NCBI GenBank assembly: GCA_964034945.1
Contig: OZ035963.1
Span: 43,361,090-43,425,089 of the forward strand
Direction of reading: 5' to 3'
DNA from: Chrysopilus asiliformis
Lineage: Eukaryota; Arthropoda; Insecta; Diptera; Rhagionidae
DNA: 64,000 nt
Both the position numbers and the translations under genes were made by a program. Within the stretch, counting starts at the first letter, position 1; each line of letters begins with the position of its first letter. Below, in pieces: positions 1-8,984 of this stretch. A model generated the notes under the pieces. It searched no databases and was not told the DNA's origin. It saw only the letters and a list, made by a program, of their open reading frames with translations.

Positions 1-284
1 ATGTCATATAGATTCGCTTCTTCCTTTCCCCATCGATTACTGTCTTGTCATTATTCATCCTTCTTCAGAACGCGTTACTTTGATTTTGCTTTCCATTGTT
101 AATTTAAAAGAATAAAAATGTCGAAATTAAAAGCAAAGACACAAATTTTCATTGAATAAAATTTATACTGCGAAAAATACTGTTTTTTCAAATCGATTTA
201 CTGCCTTTTTAAATTTTTAGGTGAAATATATTGTTTTTTGTCCGAAAAAAGATACCATCGTTAGCTTACATAAAAAGGAGGGGT

Positions 285-600
285 AGATATTAGTGAGCAA
301 AAATTTTCCCTTCGGGCTGACCTCTCTCATGGTGAAAATCGGATCCGAAACCCTTAAGCGCATAAAGAGGTTTCAAGAGAGGGAAAGGGGTTGCTATTAA
401 ACTGGATCCGACACTCTTGAGTAATAGATATCAGAAGAAACGGGGATTGACATCAAAAAGAATCAGATCCCTTATTCTGTCAATAACTGTACCTGTGTGC
501 AAAGTTTGATCAAAATCGGCCGCGCCGTTTTTGCGTGATGCCGGAACAAACATTCAGTCAAACAGACAGAAATATCGATCGACATACAGACAGACGGACA
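285..600 (-). repeat. Dispersed repeat E (Helitron-like), partial copy
   Basis: Read on the minus strand, this stretch matches 40890-41330: a head with 'aaaacggc...cgat' and 'aactttgcacac', then a block ending in 'taatatctacccc'. It holds no coding frame. I group it with the non-autonomous Helitron-like repeats because the second copy starts with a TCTAnnnnATAATAAA-type terminus. Nothing recognisable was seen in 1-284. Confidence 0.5.
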
Positions 601-880
601 AACATAAATTTTAAGCATAACAAAATCTATAATTGCCAGTCTGGCAATTATTAGAAACTCGTATAGTGATATTCCTATCAAAATTGGAACAGTTGTATCA
701 AAATTCCAGTTTGAAGTCGAACTTTCCAATAAGATTTTTTAAAATTTGTTCCAATAGGATTTTGATGTATGGGAGTTTTATTTAGAATCATATCCTAAAT
801 AACTTTTGTTCTTGCACTTATTTGATAGTATGAACAGTTTTTGAGATATTCTCAAAAAACATTTTCGTTCGTATGGGGGG
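600..880 (+). repeat. Repeat family A, partial copy (DINE/helentron-like)
   Basis: This is the half of family A that carries the hairpin 'attgccagtctggcaat' and the phrase 'ttttgatgtatgggagtttt'. Other copies lie at 24770-25345, 41970-42510 and 44865-45495. It runs directly into a family B terminus at about 880. There is no ORF of interest. Confidence 0.65.
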
Positions 881-1037
881 TTTAAAAATACCCAAACCCC
901 CTTTACCCCCCGTTCACCCCCTTAGCGCTAAAATTTCGAAAAATCTCGATGGTTGGAACATATTCTGAAAGTTTCAAGTCTCTATCTTCAGGGGTTTGGG
1001 CTGGGCGTCAGGTTAAACGATTTTATATATAGAGAAG
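880..1037 (-). repeat. Helitron-like repeat B, 5' terminal fragment
   Basis: On the minus strand it begins TCTATATATAAAATCG followed by a TTTAACCTGA block. The same terminus occurs at 40118, 41916 and 61343. A TC start followed by AT-rich sequence is typical of Helitron 5' ends. Only the terminus is present here. Confidence 0.55.
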
Positions 1038-1134
1038 ATCGTTTTCACTTTTTCCAATAAAAGACGATGCGTAACAGATATTTTTAATTTTACGTTTAAA
1101 AAACTCAATTTCAACAAAAAAAAATAAAATAAAA

Positions 1135-1215
1135 ATATTGTGCCACCGCTCAGAATTGAACCCGTACCTGGCGCGATGTAGTTTGCACTTATTCAGTAGT
1201 AAGAATATAAATTTT
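1135..1215 (-). repeat. tRNA-like SINE fragment
   Basis: On the minus strand there is a B-box-like 'gggttcaattctgag' preceded by 'gcgccaggtac', then an A/T-rich tail. A related fragment lies at 8690-8755. It is too degenerate to fold as a tRNA. A short hairpin segment next to it (about 1241-1272, 'cagtcattggggactgc') recurs at 32694-32723. Confidence 0.35.
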
Positions 1216-1292
1216 AAAGATAAATTAAGTAATAAAAAACAGGCAGTCATTGGGGACTGCCAACAGAAGTGAAAACAATAATATATGTAAGG

Positions 1293-1856
1293 TAATTTTG
1301 TCGTGTATTTATACCTATGTATATATTTTTCAAACTGGAATTTTGAAAATATATGCTAATAAACAGTAAATTTTAAATAAAAGTCAATATGCATATTAAT
1401 GTTTGAATTTCTGAGAAGCACATGATTTTCTTATACAAAAAATGGCTAGATATTTAATTTTTTCTGTATAAGAATGCCACGTGCTGTTCAGAAATTTTCT
1501 GTATCATTTTATTTTGCTGTATGACATTTTCAAAAAAAAAATCGGTTTTTTGTTGTATTACAAAGTCACGTGCTAATTTTGTCGTGTATTTATACCTATG
1601 TATATATTTTTCAAACTGGAATTTTGAAAATATATGCTAATAAACAGTAAATTTTAAATAAAAGTCAATATGCATATTAATGTTTGAATTTCTGAGAAGC
1701 ACATGATTTTCTTATACAAAAAATGGCTAGATATTTAATTTTTTCTGTATAAGAATGCCACGTGCTGTTCAGAAATTTTCTGTATCATTTTATTTTGCTG
1801 TATGACATTTTCAAAAAAAAAAAATCGGTTTTTTGTTGTATTACAAAGTCACGTGC
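1293..1856. repeat. 281-bp direct tandem duplication, two units
   Basis: Unit 1 is 1293-1573 and unit 2 starts at 1574. Both run from 'taattttgtcgtgtattt' to 'acaaagtcacgtgc' and differ mainly in the length of one poly-A run. A partial third unit (about 1846-1930) follows and is more diverged. It is non-coding and ends close to the retrotransposon at 1959. Confidence 0.85.
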
Positions 1857-1958
1857 TGTTCAGAAATTTTCTGTCTCATTTTATTTTACCGTATGATATT
1901 TTCCAAAAAAAAAAATCGATTTTTTGTTGTATAACAAAGATTTCGTTCGTATGGGGGG

Positions 1959-2096
1959 TGTAAGGAAATGTTCAATATATAATTGTTAGTATTTGGCAAC
2001 ACCAAGAAGAGGGAGAGCCGAGTCAGTAAAGAAGAGCCAATAAAGACACATATAAAACTAGTCCGCGTGTTTTAATTATTAACAAGATAATAATAC
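1959..2096 (+). repeat. Left LTR of the gypsy-type element
   Basis: 138 bp starting TGTAAGG and ending about ...ATAATAC(A). It matches 8137-8274 except at three positions. It contains 'caataaagacac', a possible polyadenylation signal. Confidence 0.92.
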
Positions 2097-2097
2097 A

Positions 2098-2111
2098 TGG
2101 CGCAGCCGAAG
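2098..2111 (+). promoter_or_regulatory. Primer-binding site (tRNA-Ser-like)
   Basis: 'tggcgcagccgaag' directly follows the LTR. It resembles the TGGCGCAGTCG primer sites of 17.6/297-type elements, which pair with the 3' end of tRNA-Ser. This identification is by resemblance only. Confidence 0.65.
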
Positions 2112-2126
2112 TAAGTAAAACAGTCC

Positions 2127-3645
2127 ATGGGCAAAGGTAGCCTAAATAAAAGTCGTGTCAAGGCAGTAACGACATATAAGGCTCCAAAACCAAGAGGGAG
2201 GCCAAGAAAATACATCAAAGAAGTTGAGGTTAGGTCAACTATGGAGTATATCAGAAAAGTGGAACCGCTTAGGCTGGATGGAAATGTAGCCACGAATTGG
2301 CGCATATTTAAGCAGAATTTTGACATCTTCGCTATTGCGATCGAACTGGAGAAAAAAGCAGAGCCAGTAAGAATAGCTATTTTGCTAAACGCACTAGGAC
2401 CGGAGGCGGTTGATGTGTATAACACTTTCGATTTATCGGCGGAGTCTCGACAAAAGTATGACATGGTAGTCAATTCCTTTAAATCGTTTTGTGAACCGAA
2501 AAAGAATGAAGTTTATGAGACATTTGTTTCCAACAACCGGAGTCAAGAGGAAGGGGAGCCCTTTGATAATTTTCTGATGGATGTTAAGAAATTGGCAAAA
2601 AATTGTGGTTTCGGTGAACTAGAAGACCGTATGATTCGCGATCGCATCGTTTTTGGTATACACGATAAAACGCTTCAAAAAAGGATGTTGGAGCAGGAAA
2701 AGCTGGATCTGGCAAAGACAACGGAAATGGCAAGAGCAGCAGAAGCTACAAGAAAACAAGTTAGCGACATACAAGGAAAGCATTCACTTGATGCAGTCAC
2801 ATTTCCACATAACCTCAAACCGCAAGTTACCCAGAACATCGACAGAGAGAGTCCGGAAAGAAATCAACAAAATACTAAGTATAAAAGCAACCAAATTCAA
2901 AATCATATTAAAAAAATTTCAAAAAACAAAAATAATAATTATAATTCTCAAAATTTTGTAGATAAAACTGTAAATAAATGTAAAAATCGCAATCTACATC
3001 ATGAATTCAAGAAGTGCCCTGCGTATGGGAAAAAGTGTAATAAGTGCGGAAAATTCAATCACTTTGCCGTCTCATGTAAGGTTAAAATAGTTCAGGAGGT
3101 TCGGGAGAACGAATATGACTTTACCATTAATTCTATCACAAGAAAGAGAAACCATGTTGAAAATTTGGGACAGAGTAATTCCTGGTATCAGAATATTAGG
3201 GTCGGAAACCAATGTATAAATTTTAAACTTGATACAGGCGCAGAGGTAAATGTCTTGCCAAAAAGGGATTTTTTGAAAATAAACTATGCTAAATGTGAAA
3301 ATTATAACGGGAAAGTGCAGTCTTATGGGGGAACCTTTCTAAAAACAATAGGAATGACTGAACTACTTTGTCATGTTAAAGATCGTAAGTCAATTCAAAA
3401 GTTTTTAATTATCGATACCGATTCAGTGCCGATTATGGGACTAAAAGGGTGTATAGATTTAAAATTAGTTAAAAAATTAGATTCAGTTGTATCTGACGGA
3501 AAAGAACAGTTTCTTAAAAATAACAAAGATTTATTTGAAGGATTAGGATGTTTTGTTAAAAATATAAATATTAAATTGAAAGAAGGCGTCAAAGGCAGTG
3601 TTAGGTCAGCCCGCAGAATTCCCCTGTCATTAATGGAGAGAGTAA
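2127..3645 (+). CDS. Gag-protease part of gypsy polyprotein (interrupted)
   Basis: This is the 5' part of a retrotransposon polyprotein. Gag packages element RNA and the aspartic protease would cleave the precursor. An AT-hook-like 'PRGRPRK' lies at residues 22-28. A capsid-like region with 'WRIFKQNF' follows, then a basic region, a zinc knuckle 'CNKCGKFNHFAVSC', and a protease core 'LDTGAEVNVLP' at about 368-378. The frame runs into the pol linker and is cut at 3645 by the inserted element, after which the apparent frame soon stops at 3665. The reading phase continues on the far side at 5523. The start at 2127 is the first ATG after the primer site. Gag and Pol appear to share one frame. Confidence 0.88.
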
Positions 3646-3692
3646 TGCTACATTTACACGAATGACAAATTTGTCATTTTTTTCTTGTCATT

Positions 3693-3985
3693 ATGTTAAT
3701 TCCCGTGTAAATGGCATAATTTTTGTATTTTTTTCTGTCAGAAAATGTCAATCTCTAATAAAAGAATGAACTTGTCCATTCTTTTATGCCAGATTGTCAT
3801 TCGTGCAAACGCAATATTAGTTATGACAACTTTAGTATTCAACTTTTGTCATAACTAATATTGCGTTTGTACGAATGACAATCTGGCATAAAAGAATGGA
3901 CAAGTTCATTCTTTTATGAGAGATTGACATTTTCTGACAGAAAAAATTACAAAAATTATGCCATTTACACGGGAATTAACATAAT
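3693..3985. repeat. Long hairpin (two ~140-bp arms)
   Basis: The left arm starts 'atgttaattcccgtg' and the right arm ends 'cacgggaattaacat', with a ~19-bp loop around 3840-3858 and few mismatches. It interrupts the left terminal repeat of the host element: the sequence after it ('catgcttattcacaaa') pairs with 5457-5472. It is therefore probably a foldback element nested in the terminal repeat. Confidence 0.7.
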
Positions 3986-4324
3986 CATGCTTATTCACAA
4001 AAGCTATTATTGCTTGTTAATACCCATAACAATTGTTTAAATAGAAATCGGTATTCACATTTCACTTTGCTTGCTATGAACTTTCGATAATATTGTTAAG
4101 CTAAAAATTGTCAAATAAAACCGTATTCAGAGTGCACTATTGCTTGTTAGAAATGGTTAAAAGTGTTGTTACGATAACAAAAATAAATTTTAGTTGTTTG
4201 AAAAGAAATATTTTTATTTTCAATCAAAAAAATGGATTTTATAATTCCAATTATGGACATTGGGGCGGAAGAAGAACGGTAAGATAAAAGGATGTGATTT
4301 AAAACCATGAATAATCCATTGATA

Positions 4325-5120
4325 CAGTAAAACACACTAAATGCAACACGCTTAAATGCAAAGCTCGTGTAATTGCACGCAAAATTTGTGCCTGGAGGAT
4401 TTTAAAGCATTTTTCATATAAATATACACGGATAAATTAAACACGCTTAATTGCAATACTTGCTTAAATGCAAACATTTTCATACTGCAAAAGTATAAAT
4501 TACATAAAATTTTACACGCTTAAATGCACATGTGCAAAAATGAAATGTAACCCAATTGACCAATGTTGGAATTTTTGTACCGTGTCCAAATGTACCACGC
4601 AATTTTCCTTTATAAAGTTTAAGAATATTTGTGGGAACATTTGGAATTATGGACCTTATGGTACAAAAAGGACCATTTTCACAGGAAAAAATCTTGGATT
4701 TCCAGTCAAAATTCCATAAATCGTACCTTCGGTACTTGGTACAAGATGATTGGAAATCCAATTAGTTTTCCAACCAATTTGGTCAATTGGGAATCACACC
4801 AAAAAAAATGCGATTTTTGTTATTTTTATGTGATAAAATGAATTCTTAATTAGATTCTTTGTTTTTGTGTAGCCTAATTGAATTTAAATGTTTATTACAG
4901 GAGTATTAAAGTTGCATGTTTATCTTTTACTCGCATAATTGCACAATAATCTGCATTTATCCGTGCTACGGATAAATGCACATTATTGTGCAATTATGCG
5001 AGTAAAAGATAAACATAAATGCAAAACACGGATAAATGTAAAACACGCATAAATGCAAAACACGGATAAATGCACATTAAATTCTGCGAAGTTCGATGTG
5101 CATTTAAGCGTGTTCTACTG
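4325..5120. mobile_element. Pogo/Tc1-like miniature element, nested
   Basis: It begins TA-CAGTAAAACAC and ends with a diverged reverse complement 'gcgtgttctactg'. CAGT-type ends at a TA resemble pogo/Tigger elements. Inside it carries repeated 'cggataaatgca' and 'acacgcttaaatgc' words and a palindrome (about 4909-4962 against 4971-5023). The right-hand TA is not preserved. There is no transposase. Confidence 0.5.
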
Positions 5121-5522
5121 TGTTGCTTTTTTTAAAGACATTATGTTGGATTACCACGTGGATTACCAAGTCAAGTTCTTCGCGATACCAGCGATCCGTT
5201 TTCCATAGAAGAAAACAGTTTTAAAAAATATTTATCGTCTCCCCGCAATGCAATACAACAATTCGCCAATGCAATACAACAATTCGCCAATGCAATACAA
5301 CTGCAACTATTAAAATAATTCACAAAACTGTTGCCATAACAACACAACGAACATTTTTAACGAAACTTTTTAACAAGCAAAATTGTGATTACCATTTTCT
5401 TTATGGATTGCTATGAAATTTATTGTTACTTAACAATATTGTTAACTAACAATAAATTTGTGAATAAGCATGAATGACAAGAAAAAAATGACAAATTTGT
5501 CATTCGTGTAAATGTAGCATAA

Positions 5523-6562
5523 AACGCGAATTAGATTCGATGTTAGAAAGAAAAATTATTGAAAAGGCTGAAGGCCCAGCTAATTTCGTTTCTAATTTAG
5601 TTGTGGTAGAGAAAAAAGACAAACAGTTAAGATTATGCTTAGACCCACAGGATCTGAATAACGCTATCAAAGACGAAACGTTCCTTATTCCAACTTTTGA
5701 ACAGCTGGCAAAATATTTTTCTGTCCTCGACTTAAAAGAGGGTTATTGGCAAGCCGAGCTGAGCAAAGATGCAAGTGATCTATGCACATTTAGTACTCCT
5801 TTTGGATGCTATAAATTTTTACGTCTTCCGTTTGGAATAAAAGTAGCCCCAGAGATCTTTCAAAAATATAATTCAAAAAATTTCGAAGATATTCAAGAAG
5901 TATTTATATATCTGGACGATTTAATCATAGCAGCAGAATCATTAGAAGAGCATGATCGAATTATGAAACGTGTAATAGATAGAGCACGCGAGTTAAATAT
6001 AAAATTTAACCCACATAAGTTGCAATATCGAGTATCAAAAGTAAAATATTTAGGACATCTTATTTCAGAACAGGGCATCTCTGTAGATCCTGACAGAGTT
6101 CTTGCCATTAATAAAATTGAACCTCCGAAAGACAAGAAAGATTTACAAAAACTTCTTGGTCTTATCAATTATATGAGAAATTATATTCCGAATTTAGCTG
6201 AAATTTGTCACCCATTACGTGACCTTCTAAAAAAAAATAATACCTTCAATTGGTTTCCTATGCATACACAATGTCTGAACAAAGTTAAACAAATTATTGC
6301 AGATGCACCAACTCTAAAAACGTTCGATGTTAACAAAGAAACAGACGCGTCTAAATATGGTCTTGGGTGTTGTCTAATGCAGGAAGGGAAACCAATTTCA
6401 TTCGCTTCACGAAGTCTTTCTGAAACGGAAGTAAGATATGCCCAAATAGAAAAGGAATTTTTGGCTGTGGTGTATGCCTGTCAAAAATTTCATTATTATA
6501 TTTACGGTAGAAATGTCACTATTAGAAGTGACCATAAGCCACTAGTTAGCATAATGAAAAAA
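5523..6562 (+). CDS. Reverse transcriptase-RNase H part of gypsy Pol
   Basis: It continues the polyprotein frame on the right side of the inserted element; 5540 is merely the first ATG. It contains an RT with 'RLCLDPQDLN', 'FLRLPFGIKVAPEIFQ' and the catalytic YLDD box ('YLDDLII', about 5908-5925). An RNase H of the Ty3 kind follows, with 'TDASKYGLG' and 'IEKEFLAVVYA'. It ends at an in-frame TAA (6563-6565), after which the same frame continues as coding for over 1.3 kb. The stop is therefore a disabling point mutation and not the natural end. Confidence 0.88.
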
Positions 6563-6565
6563 TAA

Positions 6566-7885
6566 TTAAATACAATACCATCATCAAGACTTCAACGTAT
6601 GAAGTTGCGTTTGAGCAAATATAAAATCGATTTAATTTATATTCCCGGAAAGAATCTATATATTGCAGATCTGTTATCACGCTACTTTAATAGGGACGAT
6701 CAACCGGCGGAAATTGAAGAACTCAATGAAGTAGTGCATTCTATAAACATTAGTGATTCTAGAAAAGAGGAGTTAAAAAGAGCAATTACAAAAGATCTTG
6801 ATTTAAAAGAACTAAAACAAGTCATTATCAATGGATGGCCAAATTGTAAAAACAAAGTTAACGTAAATATTAGGTACTATTATCAATTCAAAGATCAGTT
6901 ATTTGTTGATGATGATATTATCTTTTTTAACGACCAAATCATAATTCCTAAAAGCTGGCAATCTTTTGTTCTACATCAGCTACATACCATGCATTTAGGC
7001 ATAGAAAAAACGAAGGCGCGTGCAAAAACGTTGGTATTCTGGCAAACTATGAACCGCGATATTGAAAATCTAATTATCAAATGTATGATCTGCCAAAAAT
7101 TTAGATCTAAAAATGTTCGAGAACCTATGTTATCACATAATGTAATGCCGCTTCCATATCAAAAACTAGGGATGGATCTATGCGTATTTGAAAACAAAAA
7201 CTTCTTAGTCGTATCGGACTTTTATTCGAGATACCTTGATATTATTGCAATAAAAAATAAAACAGCAAATGAGTCGATAAACAAATTGAAGCAATGTTTT
7301 TCAACTCACGGAATACCTCGAGAAATCGTTGCTGATAATGTGCCTTTTAATTCGTATGAATTCAGGTCATTCTGCAAAACGCTTGACGTAAAATTAATTA
7401 CTTCTAGTCCCACATACTCACAAGCGAATGGTTTTTCGGAAAAAGCTGTGAACATAGCTAAAAATTTATTAAAAAAATCAAAAGAAAGCAAAATTGAATT
7501 GTGGAAAGCATTACTAGAATATAGAAATACGCCTCTTAAAGAAATTAATGCATCACCTGTGGAGCTATTAATGAGTAGGAAAACTAGAACTTTAATACCA
7601 GGTAGGGAAAATATGTTTATTCCACAAGCAGTTCCTAATATGTTGAACAATATTAAGCTGAAACAGCTAAAACAAAAACAGTATTATGATAGAATTAGCA
7701 AAACGGAGCAAAATTTTAGAAAAGAGGAAGAGGTGTGGTATAAGGACCATAAACGTGGATGGTTAAAAGCACAGGTGATGGAAGAACCAGTTAGCCCTAG
7801 GTCTTACTGGATTCAATTGCAAGATAATGGTACAGTCATACGTCGTAATTCGAATGTTCTTAGAAAATTTATAAATGCGAATTGA
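6566..7885 (+). CDS. RNase H end and integrase of gypsy Pol
   Basis: Same frame as the preceding RT segment, separated only by the TAA at 6563. After the end of RNase H ('IPGKNLYIADLLSR') come an HHCC zinc-binding domain ('HQLHTMHLG...CMICQKF') and the DDE integrase core: first Asp in 'LGMDLCVF', second in 'IVADNVPF', Glu in 'ANGFSEKAVNIAK'. A basic C-terminal region resembling a GPY/F-type tail follows. It ends at 7885 well before the right LTR, leaving ~240 bp without an envelope frame. Confidence 0.88.
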   Translation, partial: LNTIPSSRLQRMKLRLSKYKIDLIYIPGKNLYIADLLSRYFNRDDQPAEIEELNEVVHSINISDSRKEELKRAITKDLDLKELKQVIINGWPNCKNKVNVNIRYYYQFKDQLFVDDDIIFFNDQIIIPKSWQSFVLHQLHTMHLGIEKTKARAKTLVFWQTMNRDIENLIIKCMICQKFRSKNVREPMLSHNVMPLPYQKLGMDLCVFENKNFLVVSDFYSRYLDIIAIKNKTANESINKLKQCFSTHGIPREIVADNVPFNSYEFRSFCKTLDVKLITSSPTYSQANGFSEKAVNIAKNLLKKSKESKIELWKALLEYRNTPLKEINASPVELLMSRKTRTLIPGRENMFIPQAVPNMLNNIKLKQLKQKQYYDRISKTEQNFRKEEEVWYKDHKRGWLKAQVMEEPVSPRSYWIQLQDNGTVIRRNSNVLRKFINAN

Positions 7886-8125
7886 ATTCTTCACTTATTA
7901 TTATATTATGTTAATATGAAAAACATGATAAAATATTAATTTAACTAATGAATTCATTATATAGTTATTAAGTAAAGCATTGCAAATTTTACAATTATGA
8001 ATTAAAATCCTAATATTATAATTGGAATATGTCAATTGAATTTTCAAAATGTATTAATAATTTGTTTGCTGAAAGTATTATAGAATCTATTAGTCTTTAT
8101 CCTTATCTGACTTTAACTGAATTAT

Positions 8126-8136
8126 GAAAGGGGAGA
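8126..8136 (+). promoter_or_regulatory. Polypurine tract
   Basis: 'gaaaggggaga' immediately precedes the right LTR, as expected for the plus-strand primer of an LTR retrotransposon. Confidence 0.75.
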
Positions 8137-8274
8137 TGTGAGGAAATGTTCAATATATAATTGTTAGTATTTGGCAACACCAAGAAGAGGGAGAGCCGAG
8201 TCAGTAAAGAGGAGCCAATAAAGACACATATAAAACTAGTCGGCGTGTTTTAATTATTAACAAGATAATAATAC
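8137..8274 (+). repeat. Right LTR of the gypsy-type element
   Basis: 138 bp starting TGTGAGG. It differs from the left LTR at three positions. It is followed directly by GGTACCCCC of the interrupted family A repeat. Confidence 0.92.
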
Positions 8275-8560
8275 GGTACCCCCCCTAATGGTCCATTTTT
8301 GCCCATTAACGAACTTAGCCTCGCATTTTACGAAAAACGGATCTGTGCAAACTTTCAAGTCTCTAGCTCAACCCGTGCGCCCGCAATCCGCGCCACAGAC
8401 AGACAGAGAGACAGACGGACGGACGGACAGACGGACGGACATGCAAAAATTAAATATTTTTATCATTCTAAACACACTGGTGTAATTCATTTTTTTGTGC
8501 GATGACGGGATCTTAGCGTTACAAACGGTAAGGCAAAGTTAATCAGCATTCTTAAGGTGT
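8275..8560 (+). repeat. Repeat family A, right half of the split copy
   Basis: It continues the family A copy whose left part ends at 1958 ('cgttcgtatgggggg'). It carries the shared words 'cgaacttagcctcgcatt', a cagacggacgg-rich stretch and 'gatcttagcgttacaaac'. An unbroken copy is at 24770-25345 on the minus strand. Confidence 0.75.
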
Positions 8561-8689
8561 TAAATTATCATGTCGGTGACGCGAACTCATGAGATTTTAC
8601 CCATCCAAAAATCGCCCAACGCGCCTAAAGAAGTATAATATAAATAAAATAAATAATTTAAGGCAAAAAAAATTTTTAAAAAACATTTT

Positions 8690-8755
8690 GTCACTACTCG
8701 GAATTGAACTCGCACATCTGGCGCATTGTAGTCTAACACTTAGGGCCCAGTTATA
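8690..8755 (-). repeat. tRNA-like SINE fragment
   Basis: The minus strand carries 'gagttcaattccgagt', similar to the B box of tRNA-derived SINEs, next to 'aatgcgccagatgtgc'. It is related to the fragment at 1135-1215. A nearby segment at 8593-8633 ('cgcccaacgcgcctaaag') recurs at 34547-34585. Confidence 0.35.
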
Positions 8756-8984
8756 GCGATCCGTAAGAATGATCAGTAAAATTTTTTAATTCAGATTTAT
8801 TTACTTCTTCTACACCCAATTCCTATTTTTTTTTTTTATTCAAAACGTGTTTATTTACTTCTAATTACCATTTCCATTAAATGAAATTGTTATTACATGA
8901 GTAATTTTTCCAAAAAACACGATTTAATTTTTTTTACGTACGAAAAATTTTTTTTCACGAATCCGGTATTAGATTTCGAAACGG

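Larger units (their letters stand above)
3646..5519. mobile_element. TAA-flanked DNA element (PIF/Harbinger-like, non-autonomous)
   Basis: 1,874 bp with perfect 47-bp terminal inverted repeats that start TGCTACATTTACACG. It is flanked by TAA at 3643-3645 and 5520-5522. A 3-bp TWA target duplication is the hallmark of PIF/Harbinger. No transposase is encoded. It holds at least two further palindromic units (3693-3985 and 4325-5120), so part of its length is secondary insertion. It sits between two codon parts of pol, and the pol phase is maintained if the element and one TAA are ignored. Confidence 0.8.
1959..8274 (+). mobile_element. Ty3/gypsy-type LTR retrotransposon, interrupted
   Basis: It has two 138-bp LTRs that differ at three positions, a primer-binding site directly after the left LTR, a purine tract before the right LTR, and a single Gag-protease-RT-RNase H-integrase frame. 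There is no envelope gene. It is broken by a DNA element at 3646-5519 and by an in-frame stop at 6563, so this copy cannot make a full Pol. The near-identical LTRs suggest a fairly recent insertion. The flanks are the two halves of one family A repeat. A target duplication cannot be resolved because the site is a G run. Confidence 0.93.

Noticed and set aside
4147..4841. Short frames inside the TAA-flanked element as a transposase remnant
   Set aside because: They overlap on both strands in inverted-repeat sequence and contain no recognisable motif.
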